64,000 bases of DNA from CAWEPK01 sp963835595 (GTDB taxonomy: Bacteria; Desulfobacterota; Syntrophorhabdia; Syntrophorhabdales; WCHB1-27): assembly GCA_963835595.1 (NCBI GenBank), contig CAWIGL010000001.1:62001-126000 (forward strand), in the 5' to 3' direction. The position numbers and the translations under genes are program-made. Under the pieces are notes generated by a model. It worked only from the letters and a program-made list of their open reading frames with translations, did not search any database and had not been told where the DNA came from. Of the stretch, positions 8,901 to 17,025 are shown in pieces (position 1 is the stretch's first letter; each line of letters starts with the position of its first letter).

Positions 8901-9086
8901 CGCATAACCTCTTAACATTGCTGCCCGATCCACGAACCAGCGTGCGACCCCGGAGGATAAGGCAGCCCACTTCTGAGACAGTCATTAAGTATATGACCGC
9001 CAGGGGCTAAAAGACAAGGGGGGGCGAGGGAGCGGGAAGGGCACAAGACTATACGGGATAACTCACACCGGGCGACGAACCGTTCC

Positions 9087-9374
9087 TCACTTGTAGGCGT
9101 CGCCGCGCGGGGCGATATTGACGACCGCTATGGTCCGCTGCTTCTCAAGGACCGCGAAAATCACGCGGTATTTTCCTACCCTCAGCCGGTTCATTCCTTT
9201 GAGAGGACCGAGCAGCGGCCTTGCATCGGGATGTTGCAGGGGATTTTCATAAGTGGACAGGAGCGTCAGCTCCGCCTTTACGGCGTTTTTGGTCGATGGG
9301 CTCAGCTTGGTGAGGTATTTTCCGGCCTTCGAAGATACCCTAATCGTCCAGCTCTGAGAACTCTTTTCCGCCAC
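9087..9374 (-). CDS. RelE/ParE-family toxin
   Basis: A 95-residue protein with the RelE-superfamily fold: WTIRVSSKAGKYLTKLSP at the start, PLKGMNRLRVGKYRVIFAV in the middle and a short basic tail. RelE toxins cleave mRNA in the ribosome; ParE relatives poison gyrase. It overlaps the upstream antitoxin by 35 bases, the normal order (antitoxin first). Confidence 0.85.
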   Translation of the reverse strand: MAEKSSQSWTIRVSSKAGKYLTKLSPSTKNAVKAELTLLSTYENPLQHPDARPLLGPLKGMNRLRVGKYRVIFAVLEKQRTIAVVNIAPRGDAYK

Positions 9375-9588
9375 CTGCTTTTATCTCCTCCATGCCTTCC
9401 CTGCATTCTTCGACGAAGCCGGGTATGGCGAGAAGCTCCATTGTCTCGCGGTGGCGCTCGATGTATTCAACCGTCAGCTCCTCGTATATATCGGCGAGAG
9501 ACCGATTCTCGTACCCGGCAATTGCCCTTATCAGGCGCAGTTTTTCTTCGGGCAGCCTCAAGGTTGTCGCTGTTTTCTCCGTAGCCAT
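9340..9588 (-). CDS. antitoxin of RelE-type pair
   Basis: An 82-residue protein beginning MATEKTATTLRLPEEK, a ribbon-helix-helix-type DNA-binding start, with an acidic C-terminus that would bind the toxin. The start at 9588 is chosen over an upstream one at 9663 because the longer frame runs through the operator palindrome. It is followed by the overlapping toxin gene. Confidence 0.75.
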   Translation of the reverse strand: MATEKTATTLRLPEEKLRLIRAIAGYENRSLADIYEELTVEYIERHRETMELLAIPGFVEECREGMEEIKAGGGKEFSELDD

Positions 9589-9653
9589 CTTGGCCTCACC
9601 TCCATCGGGGGAGATGGAAAGACATAAAAATCTCGGCCGCTGTCGGGCCGGTT

Positions 9654-9687
9654 TTGATATCATAACATCTCGACATTATAATATCAA
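9654..9687. promoter_or_regulatory. palindromic operator/promoter of the RelE-type module
   Basis: A 34-bp imperfect palindrome whose outer arms are TTGATAT and ATATCAA. On the minus strand it contains TATAAT. It lies about 65 bases upstream of the antitoxin start, so autorepression by the antitoxin complex is likely. Confidence 0.5.
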
Positions 9688-9762
9688 GATTGCGCCGCCC
9701 GGAATGCCCGAGGGCCGCGTCCCCGTTTGTTTTTGACGCACCGCTAAGTTATAGTAACGCCC

Positions 9763-10656
9763 ATGAGAAACAGCATTCGCCGGATCGTCATTCTGCCCGT
9801 AATCTTCACGATCCTGGCCCTTTTCGCCCCCTTTGCCGCGTACGCCGGAGCGGACAAATTCGCCATCGTAAGCGATACCCATATCGGCGCTCCCTTCCAT
9901 TCTGCCTACCCGGACATCGTCCGCATACTGGACGACGAGGGGATAGATACGATCGTCCACGCGGGGGACGCGATAAACGACCCCGGCAATGCCTACGAGT
10001 GGGAGAGATTCCTGGAGATCACGGGGCCGGGCAAGACCCTTTATCTGGCGCCGGGCAACCACGACATCCGGGGTGAAGGGTCGTTCGAGACCTTCCTCCA
10101 ATTTTTCGACGCGCCTTACTCGTCATTCGCCGACGGAGATACGCTTTTCCTTTTCCTGTGCACCGAGTTGCCGGGCGAGGAATCGAGGATAGCGGGCGAC
10201 CAGCTCTCATGGCTCAGGACGGAGCTTGCCAGGCCCTTCAGGTACAAGCTGGTCTTCATGCACGAGCCTCTCTTCCCGGCGTTGCCCCGTCACGGCCTCG
10301 ACCGCCACAGGTCCGAGAGGGACCACCTGCACCGCCTCTTCGTCCGAAGCGGCGTCTCCCTCGTCGTGGCCGGCCACGACCATGTCTACGAGCGGGCGGT
10401 CAGGGATGGCGTCGTATACGTGATATGCGGGAGGGCGGGCGGCAGGAGGTGGCCGGGCAAGAACGGGAACTCCCTCGGCTACATACTTGCCGAGAGGACG
10501 GGGGACTTCTACGTGCTGACCGTGATGGACGTGAACGGCACGGTCAGGGACCGCGTCGAGGTCGTCAGGGCGCAGGCGCCGGCGAATGAGGCAAAGGCCA
10601 CACCGCCGCCCGATGAGAGACGCGATGCGCCGCCCGCAGCGCAGGCAAACCCGTAG
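9763..10656 (+). CDS. secreted metallophosphoesterase
   Basis: A 297-residue calcineurin-like phosphoesterase with a signal peptide (about residues 1-29, ending AAYAGA). The metal and catalytic motifs are complete: SDTHIG (37), HAGDAIND (67), APGNHD (96), FMHEP (about 165) and VVAGHDHVYE (about 202). The C-terminus is a proline/alanine-rich tail. It probably acts outside the cytoplasmic membrane on phosphate esters. Its 3' end abuts the 5' stub of an ABC transporter gene on the other strand. Confidence 0.85.
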   Translation: MRNSIRRIVILPVIFTILALFAPFAAYAGADKFAIVSDTHIGAPFHSAYPDIVRILDDEGIDTIVHAGDAINDPGNAYEWERFLEITGPGKTLYLAPGNHDIRGEGSFETFLQFFDAPYSSFADGDTLFLFLCTELPGEESRIAGDQLSWLRTELARPFRYKLVFMHEPLFPALPRHGLDRHRSERDHLHRLFVRSGVSLVVAGHDHVYERAVRDGVVYVICGRAGGRRWPGKNGNSLGYILAERTGDFYVLTVMDVNGTVRDRVEVVRAQAPANEAKATPPPDERRDAPPAAQANP

Positions 10657-10670
10657 CGCGCCCGCCGTGG

Positions 10671-10727
10671 GTCACCGTATCTTTTTACGAGGTTGTTTAC
10701 CTCGATGACGGGCTGTTCCGTGGACAT
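10671..10727 (-). pseudogene. 5' stub of an ABC transporter ATPase gene
   Basis: Nineteen codons from an ATG at 10727 encode MSTEQPVIEVNNLVKRYGD, the exact start of an ABC-transporter ATPase up to the A-loop tyrosine. The homology then stops abruptly and the frame runs into the antisense of the metallophosphoesterase. A deletion or insertion junction near 10670 must have removed the rest. Confidence 0.6.
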
Positions 10728-10786
10728 CTCACTTAATTATGCGTGTAGTCCCGGCGGTTTGCAAAGGATTTCAGCAGATGAAACTC

Positions 10787-10854
10787 AACTCCCCGCAAAT
10801 GGAGTCTCAAGGAACCGGCAGGGAAGAAAGGTAGTGTCTCAGTTTGCGGGAGTT
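10787..10854. repeat. short inverted repeat, possible IS end remnant
   Basis: AACTCCCCGCAAA (10787-10799) is mirrored by TTTGCGGGAGTT (10843-10854) with one bulged C. It sits between the ABC stub and a small zinc-ribbon gene. No transposase is present. Confidence 0.35.
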
Positions 10855-10917
10855 GTGATGGATAAGGGGAGGAGCCTGTGCTATACTTACGCCATGCCCA
10901 CCGACCCGAAGGAACAC

Positions 10918-11106
10918 ATGCCTGATATTACCCTTCATTGTCAACGGTGTAAGACCGCAGTTAAAGTCGATTTCGACAGCGTCAAGCCCGGCTTTGAGCG
11001 CAAATGCCCCAAATGCGGGTTGATCCTCAGGGGGAGGGATGATCTCCGAAAGACTGTGACGGACGGGCAGAGCAGGTTCCCCAAGGTAATCAAACCGAAA
11101 CATTAA
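10918..11106 (+). CDS. small zinc-ribbon protein
   Basis: A 62-residue basic protein with two CxxC knuckles, CQRC near residue 8 and CPKCG near residue 29, forming a zinc ribbon. AAGGA lies just upstream of the ATG at 10918, and a TATACT box lies near 10880; an in-frame ATG at 10894 is less well placed. The function is unknown. Its stop overlaps the convergent 80-residue gene by four bases. Confidence 0.6.
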   Translation: MPDITLHCQRCKTAVKVDFDSVKPGFERKCPKCGLILRGRDDLRKTVTDGQSRFPKVIKPKH

Positions 11107-11345
11107 TCTATCTTCTCCTGTTCCCCGGTAAAGCTCTTCTCCAAAGCATTCATGAAAATACCTTGTGCCTCTCGGAGAGGCCGCATTCCCCGGTCGATAA
11201 ACTTCTGCGACTCCACCATCTTCCTTTCAAGCCTATCGAGCAGCCGCTTGGTCTCAGGGCTAAACTTCTCCGCTACTCTTGGCGATAGCCGCAAAATCAA
11301 CCCTGCGAACGTATTCCATGGGAGCGGGCGTCTTTGGCCTGTCAA
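11103..11345 (-). CDS. small hypothetical protein
   Basis: An 80-residue, charged, helical protein (the stretch FSPETKRLLDRLERKMVESQ suggests one long helix). I recognise no family. It ends in the stop codon of the convergent zinc-ribbon gene. Confidence 0.45.
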   Translation of the reverse strand: MTGQRRPLPWNTFAGLILRLSPRVAEKFSPETKRLLDRLERKMVESQKFIDRGMRPLREAQGIFMNALEKSFTGEQEKID

Positions 11346-11401
11346 TCTTGATTACGGGTTGAAGTGTGGCTATTCGGCAAGCCTGGGAATCGCCCTGGCC
11401 C

Positions 11402-11695
11402 CTATATGACTGTCCCCACGTCGTAGCCCAGTTCTTTCTCCTTCCGTCTGAGGAGACGGATCGCCCGGCGGAAGCGGACGTACCGCCTGCCCGCCTCCAT
11501 GATGAGCAGGCCGCCGAGGACCATGAAGCAGCCGCCGGTCACGACCGAGAGGATACCACCCAGGAATTTGACGATCACAAGGCCGACGGAGGTGAAGGCA
11601 AGGCCGGTCTGCATGTAAGAGTGCATCGTTCTTTCCCTCGACAGGAGCGTTTGCTCCTCCGCTAAAATGATTCTTATATCGATCTCCCTTGCCAT
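11402..11695 (-). CDS. DUF202 membrane protein
   Basis: A 97-residue protein with two hydrophobic helices and the DUF202 signature ILAEEQTLLSRERTMHSYMQ (the L-x-x-E-x-T-x-L-x-x-x-R-T core). The start at 11695 is used because the longer version from 11773 begins inside an intergenic hairpin. The function is unknown. Confidence 0.75.
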   Translation of the reverse strand: MAREIDIRIILAEEQTLLSRERTMHSYMQTGLAFTSVGLVIVKFLGGILSVVTGGCFMVLGGLLIMEAGRRYVRFRRAIRLLRRKEKELGYDVGTVI

Positions 11696-11778
11696 GAAAG
11701 AGAGTATAACTTTTTCGCGCGTAACCGACAAGCGGGGGTTCGAACATATGAAAGAATATGCTTTCACCCGCACCCCAA

Positions 11779-11804
11779 CCCTCTCCCCTCCCCAGGGGAG
11801 AGGG
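11779..11804. repeat. perfect 11-bp stem hairpin between divergent genes
   Basis: CCCTCTCCCCT and AGGGGAGAGGG form a perfect stem with a CCCC loop. It lies between the DUF202 gene and the ion channel gene. Similar GC-rich hairpins are common intergenic repeats; no terminator T-run follows. Confidence 0.55.
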
Positions 11805-11813
11805 AGCTTCTTT

Positions 11814-11842
11814 GCGATTCCGCCAGAGGCGCGAGTCCAGCC
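11814..11842 (+). repeat. dispersed repeat, family 2, copy 1
   Basis: GCGATTCCGCCAGAGGCGCG followed by AGTCCAGCC. It is nearly identical to the start of the copy at 16307-16363. Confidence 0.45.
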
Positions 11843-11919
11843 GCCCGGAGCATTGGTTTAGCTCTTTTACCTATCGCTTCTTGTCTTTTCTCTCCCTCGC
11901 CATAGACGCCGTGATAACC

Positions 11920-13134
11920 ATGAGACCCGTGCACGCCCGGAAAAAGCTTGACTGCCGGGCCTGCCGGAGTTATCTCTTAGAAGTGCATCGATTCGCCATA
12001 CCGATAGGCATATTTGCAGGGCTGCTGATTGCGGCCGTCCTGTGGGACGGCTTCGAGACCATCGTGCTGCCCCGGCGCGTCAGGCGCCGCCTGAGGCTTG
12101 CGCGCCTGTTCTACCGGACCACCTGGCTCCTCTGGTCTGTCCCTGCCCGAAAATTTCTATCGAAAGGTCGGATGGAAAGCGTCCTCGCCTATTACGGCCC
12201 CCTGTCGCTACTGGCCCTTGTCGTCGTCTGGGCTGCGGCCCTCGTCTTCGGCTTCGGCCTGGTCAACTTTTCTCTGGGCTCTTCCCTTGCCACTTACGGG
12301 CACCCAAGCTTCGTCACCGACCTCTACATGAGCGGCACCACCTTCTTCACGCTCGGCCTGGGCGACGTAAGGCCGGTCACCAGTGCAGCAAAGCTCATGA
12401 CCGTCATAGAGGCGGGGATGGGCTTCGGCTTCCTCGCCCTGCTCATCGCCTACCTGCCTGCCATCAACCAGTCGTTCTCGCGCCGCGAGAGGGACACCTC
12501 GATGCTCGACGCCAGGGCAGGCTCACCGCCCAGCGCGGCCGGCATGTTGGAGAGGCACGACCACGAAGGGGGCATGGAGGAGCTGCAGGAACAACTGTCG
12601 CAATGGGAGCGGTGGTGCGCAGACCTTCTCGAAAGCCACCTCTCTTTTCCCGTCCTCGCCTACTACCGCTCGCAGCACGAGGACCAGTCGTGGCTGGCCG
12701 CCCTTACGGTCATGCTCGACGTTTCCGCCGTGCTCATGGCTTTTGCCGGCGAGCCGTGCGCGAGGCAGGCGAAGCGGACCTTCGCCATCGCCCGTCACGC
12801 AGTCGTCGATCTGGCCGTAGTCTTCAACAGGCCGCCCGAAAAGCCGCAAAGGGACAGGCTGGGTGAAGGGGGCTTCTTAAGGCTCAAGTCGGCGTTCGAG
12901 GCCTCCGGCCTGAGATTGGCCGACCCCGCCGAATCGGAGCGCAAGCTCGACCTGCTCCGCCGTCTCTACGAGCCGTACGTCGAATCCCTGGCCCGCCACT
13001 TCCTGCTCTCCGTGCCGTCCTGGATACCGGCGCCGGGCAAGGCCCCCGATTGGCAGAGAAGCCCCTGGGGGGACGCCTCCGCGCCGGTCGTCGATATCAT
13101 AGTGGACGAGTGGAAGGACCACCACTTGCGCTAA
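11920..13134 (+). CDS. two-TM ion channel family protein
   Basis: A protein of about 404 residues. The N-terminal half has three hydrophobic helices with a pore loop, YMSGTTFFTLGLGDVRPVTS, in which TLGLGD occupies the selectivity-filter position (potassium channels usually have T-V-G-Y-G-D). The C-terminal half is a soluble helical domain without an obvious RCK/NAD motif. The altered filter means ion selectivity cannot be assumed. The start at 11920 avoids an extension through repeat sequence. It converges with the DUF2569-like gene, overlapping by four bases. Confidence 0.75.
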   Translation: MRPVHARKKLDCRACRSYLLEVHRFAIPIGIFAGLLIAAVLWDGFETIVLPRRVRRRLRLARLFYRTTWLLWSVPARKFLSKGRMESVLAYYGPLSLLALVVVWAAALVFGFGLVNFSLGSSLATYGHPSFVTDLYMSGTTFFTLGLGDVRPVTSAAKLMTVIEAGMGFGFLALLIAYLPAINQSFSRRERDTSMLDARAGSPPSAAGMLERHDHEGGMEELQEQLSQWERWCADLLESHLSFPVLAYYRSQHEDQSWLAALTVMLDVSAVLMAFAGEPCARQAKRTFAIARHAVVDLAVVFNRPPEKPQRDRLGEGGFLRLKSAFEASGLRLADPAESERKLDLLRRLYEPYVESLARHFLLSVPSWIPAPGKAPDWQRSPWGDASAPVVDIIVDEWKDHHLR

Positions 13135-13598
13135 AGAGTGCGGGGGCCGTAGGTCTGCCGCACCCTCCGCGACCTTTTCAGGTAGAGCCGCCATACCAAG
13201 GCATAAGCCATAGTGAAAAATGAGTTGAGGCAGTTCATATAGAAGTTTTCGCGCGTTGCGAGCTGCTCGGAGCGCAGGAGGAAGGGAAGGAAGGGCGCGA
13301 GCACGGCGTAAGCCGAGATCACGGCAAAATATTTCCGGGCGGTTTCTGGTGCGCGGGGCAGTAGCCTGAAAAGCGATACCCCTGCGTAGAGGCTGAAGAC
13401 GGCCAGCGCTATGCCTGCTATCCCGTTCACGACTATGAGATAGAAAAACATGGGCTGCTGGCTGAAATAAGGCTTCGCTACGTCGCTCACGACGAAAAGG
13501 TTCATGAGGACGGCGGCAGGGTCGAGGACGGTCAGGTTGAGGCAGAGCAGCAGAAGCCAGCCCCTTATCCCCTTAAGCTCCCTCCCGGTTGTCTCCAA
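13131..13598 (-). CDS. DUF2569-like membrane protein
   Basis: A protein of about 155 residues with four hydrophobic helices; the first (GIRGWLLLLCLNLTVLDP) matches the start of DUF2569 proteins. I chose the TTG at 13598, five bases after AGAGG; a far upstream start at 13730 would add an unrelated basic leader. The function is unknown. Confidence 0.6.
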   Translation of the reverse strand: METTGRELKGIRGWLLLLCLNLTVLDPAAVLMNLFVVSDVAKPYFSQQPMFFYLIVVNGIAGIALAVFSLYAGVSLFRLLPRAPETARKYFAVISAYAVLAPFLPFLLRSEQLATRENFYMNCLNSFFTMAYALVWRLYLKRSRRVRQTYGPRTL

Positions 13599-13737
13599 GA
13601 TGACCTCTTTGACGCGTGATGTGCCGCCCCTATAATCTACAATGGCCCCCGTGATTTGTCGAGGGCCGGCGGTTGGGCAGGCGTCGCGTCTTACGCGCCG
13701 CCGGCGGTGGGAGAGACCCATAATTGTCACGACATGT

Positions 13738-13790
13738 AAGGTACTGCGGTCGGATTACAGTTGGCTGGACTCACGCCTGAAAGGCATTGC
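13738..13790 (-). repeat. dispersed repeat, family 2, copy 3
   Basis: On the minus strand it shares GGCGTGAGTCCAGCC and, 11 bases later, AATCCGACCGCAGTACCTT with the copy at 16307-16363. The region 13599-13892 holds no gene. Confidence 0.45.
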
Positions 13791-13892
13791 GTTGCGGCCC
13801 GCCTGCGGACGGCTCACCACCCCGCGCCATTGGCGCCCCACTCGCCTTGCGGCGTGATCGCTTCGAAAGGTGTCAGGCGATCCGTCGTTTCT

Positions 13893-15158
13893 TTAAGCCG
13901 CTTGCATGGCCGAGAACTGATGCTCGTAGAAGGTCTTCGCCTCGACCTGTTTGTCCAGGACGCCCCTTTTGATGTCGTCGCGGTTCTCGATGAGGAGGCT
14001 TACTATTCGACCGTCAAGCAGATCCGTATCCGAAAACTGCTTCAGGGTCCTGACAATCTCCTTATTTTCCATCCTCCGGCGGTACGGCCGGTCTTCGGCC
14101 AGCGCGGTAAATACGTCGGCCACCGCCACGATCCTGGCGCCAGTACTGAGGTCCGAGCGTGCGCAGTGGAAGGGGTAGCCCGTTCCGTCCAGCCTCTCGT
14201 GATGATAGGCGGCCCACTCCGCTATGTTCTCGATGCCGCCGATGGTCTTGAGGATGGAATAAGTGTAGTAAGTGTGCGATTTCATTATGGCCATCTCTTC
14301 TTTTGTCAGACGACCCGGTTTATCGAGTATACCGTTGGATATGACCAGTTTCCCGATATCATGGAAATTGCCTGCCACTTCTATGAGCTTTGTCTCCAGA
14401 TCGGTCAACCCGAATGCCCTTGATAGCTGCGAGGCGGCAGCCGCGACCCCCAAGGAATGGGTTGCGGTGAAGCGGGAGCGGAAATCTATTATGTTGCGGA
14501 AAAGCTCGGCAATGACGGATATCTCGGCAAGCCCTATTTCCCTCTTGCTGAAAGGCCCTTCATCGAGGAGGATGGAGTAGAGCCTGGGCGAGCAGAGGTC
14601 GATCCAAAACTCTTCCTTCGCGCATACGGTCCTGGCCAGGTCGATTATGTAAGGGTGGATGCAGGACCCAGAAAGAGCCGATATCTGCGATAATATGCCC
14701 TCATGCTGGTGGAGAATGTACTGGTTGCGGTCGATGAGCCGCTCTATATGATCGCCCAGCAACAAGAGCTGGGAGTCGTAGACGACAGGCCATTGTATGG
14801 ACTCTTTCCAGCAGCTCCATTCGGTATGATGGAACCTCACCAGCCGTGCCTCATCGCGAAGCCAGGGCACTTTTTCCAGAAGCGCCGCCCCGCGCTTGCA
14901 GTGCAGGTCGGTCTCGCCGGCCTCCCAGTTATGGAGGGAGATTTTCTCTTCCAGGGACAATGCGCCTATGTCGTGGAGAAGGGCCGCCATGAAGACGCTT
15001 TGAAGGCGATTGGCCGGAAGGCCGGCCGCCTTTCCGAGCTCCGCTACGATGAATCCCGTCCGCTGCTGATGTTGAGCCAGTTGCGGACTTGCCAGGTCCA
15101 TGGCGTCGGATAAAGACAGGACCATGTTGCCCAGGTTGACCGATACCGTCCGTTGCAC
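13893..15158 (-). CDS. HD-GYP domain protein (two HD domains)
   Basis: A 421-residue cytoplasmic protein with two HD-type domains. The first has ALLHDIG near residue 62; the second is a full HD-GYP set: GNFHDIGKLVI, SHTYYTYSIL and HHERLDGTGYP, with RIVAVADVFTALAEDRPYR afterwards. HD-GYP proteins hydrolyse cyclic di-GMP. The start is a GTG at 15158 preceded by AAGGAGGGG. A TATAAT box lies some 50 bases upstream on the minus strand. It is monocistronic. Confidence 0.88.
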   Translation of the reverse strand: MQRTVSVNLGNMVLSLSDAMDLASPQLAQHQQRTGFIVAELGKAAGLPANRLQSVFMAALLHDIGALSLEEKISLHNWEAGETDLHCKRGAALLEKVPWLRDEARLVRFHHTEWSCWKESIQWPVVYDSQLLLLGDHIERLIDRNQYILHQHEGILSQISALSGSCIHPYIIDLARTVCAKEEFWIDLCSPRLYSILLDEGPFSKREIGLAEISVIAELFRNIIDFRSRFTATHSLGVAAAASQLSRAFGLTDLETKLIEVAGNFHDIGKLVISNGILDKPGRLTKEEMAIMKSHTYYTYSILKTIGGIENIAEWAAYHHERLDGTGYPFHCARSDLSTGARIVAVADVFTALAEDRPYRRRMENKEIVRTLKQFSDTDLLDGRIVSLLIENRDDIKRGVLDKQVEAKTFYEHQFSAMQAA

Positions 15159-15346
15159 CGTTCCCCTCCTTCGCGGCCCTTTGGCTTATGCCCAGGGGCG
15201 CCGCTGCTATTATAACCGATCACTAACCGTCTGAGCCTCCCCAAACGTGACGGGCACGCGTGAAAGTTTGCATTACGAGACAGGTGTGCGTATAAGGGAC
15301 AACCACGGACAATTCAGCCGCGAGCTATCAAAGGTCCCATAACAGG

Positions 15347-15369
15347 ATCGACGTCTTAATATCCCACAC
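15347..15369 (+). repeat. direct repeat flanking vapBC, left copy
   Basis: ATCGACGTCTTAATATCCCA plus CAC; 21 of 23 positions match the right copy at 16058-16080. Confidence 0.5.
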
Positions 15370-15408
15370 AATGGATTCGATGGGTTGTGCACTGGCATCG
15401 GGGACAAA

Positions 15409-15431
15409 TCTGTGTTATGATATAGCACAGA
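15409..15431. promoter_or_regulatory. palindromic operator of vapBC
   Basis: A 23-bp near-perfect palindrome with arms TCTGTGTTAT and ATAGCACAGA. It overlaps a likely -10 element (TATGAT) and lies 21 bases before the vapB start, as expected for VapBC autoregulation. Confidence 0.6.
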
Positions 15432-15452
15432 TATCGATAGGGGGGCAAAATC

Positions 15453-15650
15453 ATGAGAAGCACAGTGACTCTGGAAAAAGCCATGCTCGACGAGCTGCTG
15501 GCCGAAACCCGCGCGAGCAGCAAGACGAGCGCCGTCAGGGAGGCCGTATCCGATTATCTCAGACGCCGCCGCGTCGAAAAGATAAAATCGATGAGGGGCA
15601 AGCTGGAGTTCGACCTTACCGCGGAGGAGCTGCGCCACTATGACCGGTAA
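15453..15650 (+). CDS. vapB: VapB-type antitoxin
   Basis: A 65-residue protein with an N-terminal ribbon-helix-helix (MRSTVTLEKAMLDELLAET) and a basic linker (DYLRRRRVEKIKS), then an acidic end that would fill the toxin site. GGGGGG precedes the start at a suitable distance. It overlaps vapC by 11 bases. Confidence 0.82.
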   Translation: MRSTVTLEKAMLDELLAETRASSKTSAVREAVSDYLRRRRVEKIKSMRGKLEFDLTAEELRHYDR

Positions 15651-16035
15651 CCGCGTGCTGATCGACACGTCGGTCTGGATCGACTACTTCAGGAACACCT
15701 CCGCCGAGACCTCCGGCCGGGTCGAGGCCCTGATGTCGGAGGCCGAGATATGCGTCCCGAAGGTCGTCCTGGCCGAGCTGCTGCACGGCTCGAAGTCGGA
15801 GCGCGAGGTCCGTACGATAGAAAGCTTTTTCGAGGCGTTCACCATCCTCGACCAGGGAGAGTCCTCGTGGGTCGATGCGGGAAAGCTGGCTTACCAGCTT
15901 AAGCGAAAAGGAAAGACCGTCAATCTCACGGACTGCTATATTGCCGTTATCGCCCGCGAGCAGGGATGCGCCATCCTTACCCTCGACAGGCATTTCAAGG
16001 AGATCGGCAAGGCAATCGCCGTTGCGCTGCTCTAG
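15640..16035 (+). CDS. vapC: VapC-type PIN-domain ribonuclease toxin
   Basis: A 131-residue PIN-domain protein with the acidic metal-binding residues in place: VLIDTSVWIDYF (first Asp), PKVVLAELLHG (Glu), NLTDCYIAVIA (Asp) and LTLDRHF (Asp). VapC toxins cut tRNA or rRNA. The overlap with vapB and the upstream palindrome make a complete module. Confidence 0.88.
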   Translation: MTGNRVLIDTSVWIDYFRNTSAETSGRVEALMSEAEICVPKVVLAELLHGSKSEREVRTIESFFEAFTILDQGESSWVDAGKLAYQLKRKGKTVNLTDCYIAVIAREQGCAILTLDRHFKEIGKAIAVALL

Positions 16036-16057
16036 GCGCGTTCCCGCCCGTAATAGC

Positions 16058-16080
16058 ATCGACGTCTTAACATCCCAGAC
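16058..16080 (+). repeat. direct repeat flanking vapBC, right copy
   Basis: ATCGACGTCTTAACATCCCA plus GAC, 21/23 match to 15347-15369; the pair encloses operator, vapB and vapC. Confidence 0.5.
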
Positions 16081-16306
16081 CGTAGATATCCTACGCTGTT
16101 ACGCCCCCGTCTTGTCATCCACACCATAGACACACTACAGCCCGCTCTTGCCGTAATTGGACCCGAATAGGGGGGTCCGATTGCGGCAGTGGCCGGAGGA
16201 GCGCCTGAAGGAATCGATGATAGGCGAATGCACTGTGAGACGTGTCGGCCGGAGACTGTACGTCCGTACGTCGAAGGCCACACGGCGAGCTCACGCGCCG
16301 CATAGC

Positions 16307-16363
16307 GCGATTCCGCGAGAGGCGCGAGTCCAAGCCCAGAGGAATCCGACCGCAGTACCTTTA
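16307..16363 (+). repeat. dispersed repeat, family 2, copy 2
   Basis: Begins GCGATTCCGCGAGAGGCGCG and ends GACCGCAGTACCTTTAA. The first half matches 11814-11842; the second half matches the inverted copy at 13738-13790. Confidence 0.45.
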
Positions 16364-16443
16364 ACCCACACCCGGCGAGTGGGTCGCCCCACCTCACAGC
16401 TCCCGCTTTACTGGGGGCGCATAAAGGTGTTAAATTTGAGTCG

Positions 16444-17025
16444 ATGGAAGTCACGTGCGCCATATTGTCCGGCGGCAGGAGCAAGAGGATGGGCCGCGAC
16501 AAGGCGACGGCCCTCATAGGCGACACGTCCCTCGTCAAGCACGCCTACGACGTTGCGCGGAAGGTCTTCGATAAGATCATCGTCGTGTCGAGCCTCCACG
16601 CCGCCATCGAAGGCGTCGATGCCCCCATCGTCGCCGACGTCGTGGCCGTGCCCGGCTCGCTGACGGGCGTCGTCTCGGCGCTGTTGCAAGCCGACACGCC
16701 GCACGTCTTCGTCCTCGGGTGCGATATGCCCTTCGTGACGCCGGAGGCGATGTCCTGCGTGCTGGACGCCTTCTGCGGCGAGGATATCGTCATACCGAGG
16801 ACCGAAGGCGGGCTGGAGCCGATGCACGCCCTGTACGCAAGGAGCTGCCTCTCGCCGATGCTGAGCGCCATCGAGCGCCGCAGGATGAAGGTGATCGATC
16901 TCTTCCCCTACCTGTCGGTCAAGATAATCGAGTCCTGCCCGGTGTTCAAGCGCGACGGCGTCTCCGTCTTCGCCAACGTCAACACGGAGGAGGACCTGAG
17001 GCGTGCCGCAAAACTCCTTTCCTGA
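16444..17025 (+). CDS. mobA: molybdenum cofactor guanylyltransferase
   Basis: A 193-residue nucleotidyltransferase. The N-terminal signature is LSGGRSKRMGRDKATALIG (G-G-x-S-x-R-M-G-x-D-K), followed by GCDMPFVTPE, the metal-binding aspartate motif of MobA. It attaches GMP to molybdopterin to make the dinucleotide cofactor used by many molybdoenzymes. It overlaps rimI by 23 bases. The window's own molybdoenzyme (26.7 kb) is of the hydroxylase family, which normally uses the cytosine form, so MobA probably serves enzymes encoded elsewhere. Confidence 0.85.
   Translation: MEVTCAILSGGRSKRMGRDKATALIGDTSLVKHAYDVARKVFDKIIVVSSLHAAIEGVDAPIVADVVAVPGSLTGVVSALLQADTPHVFVLGCDMPFVTPEAMSCVLDAFCGEDIVIPRTEGGLEPMHALYARSCLSPMLSAIERRRMKVIDLFPYLSVKIIESCPVFKRDGVSVFANVNTEEDLRRAAKLLS

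Larger units (their letters stand above)
16036..16443. other. intergenic region with repeat remnants
   Basis: No convincing gene. It contains the right vapBC-flanking direct repeat and a family-2 dispersed repeat. The sequence GGACCCGAATAGGGGGGTCC forms a short hairpin near 16158-16177. Confidence 0.5.

Noticed and set aside
8145..8915. 256-residue plus-strand frame
   Set aside because: It is the antisense of the DUF362 gene, whose Tat signal and motifs are clear.
16036..16443. tRNA or small RNA gene in the gap after vapC
   Set aside because: No cloverleaf or anticodon stem could be found; only repeat remnants and a short hairpin.
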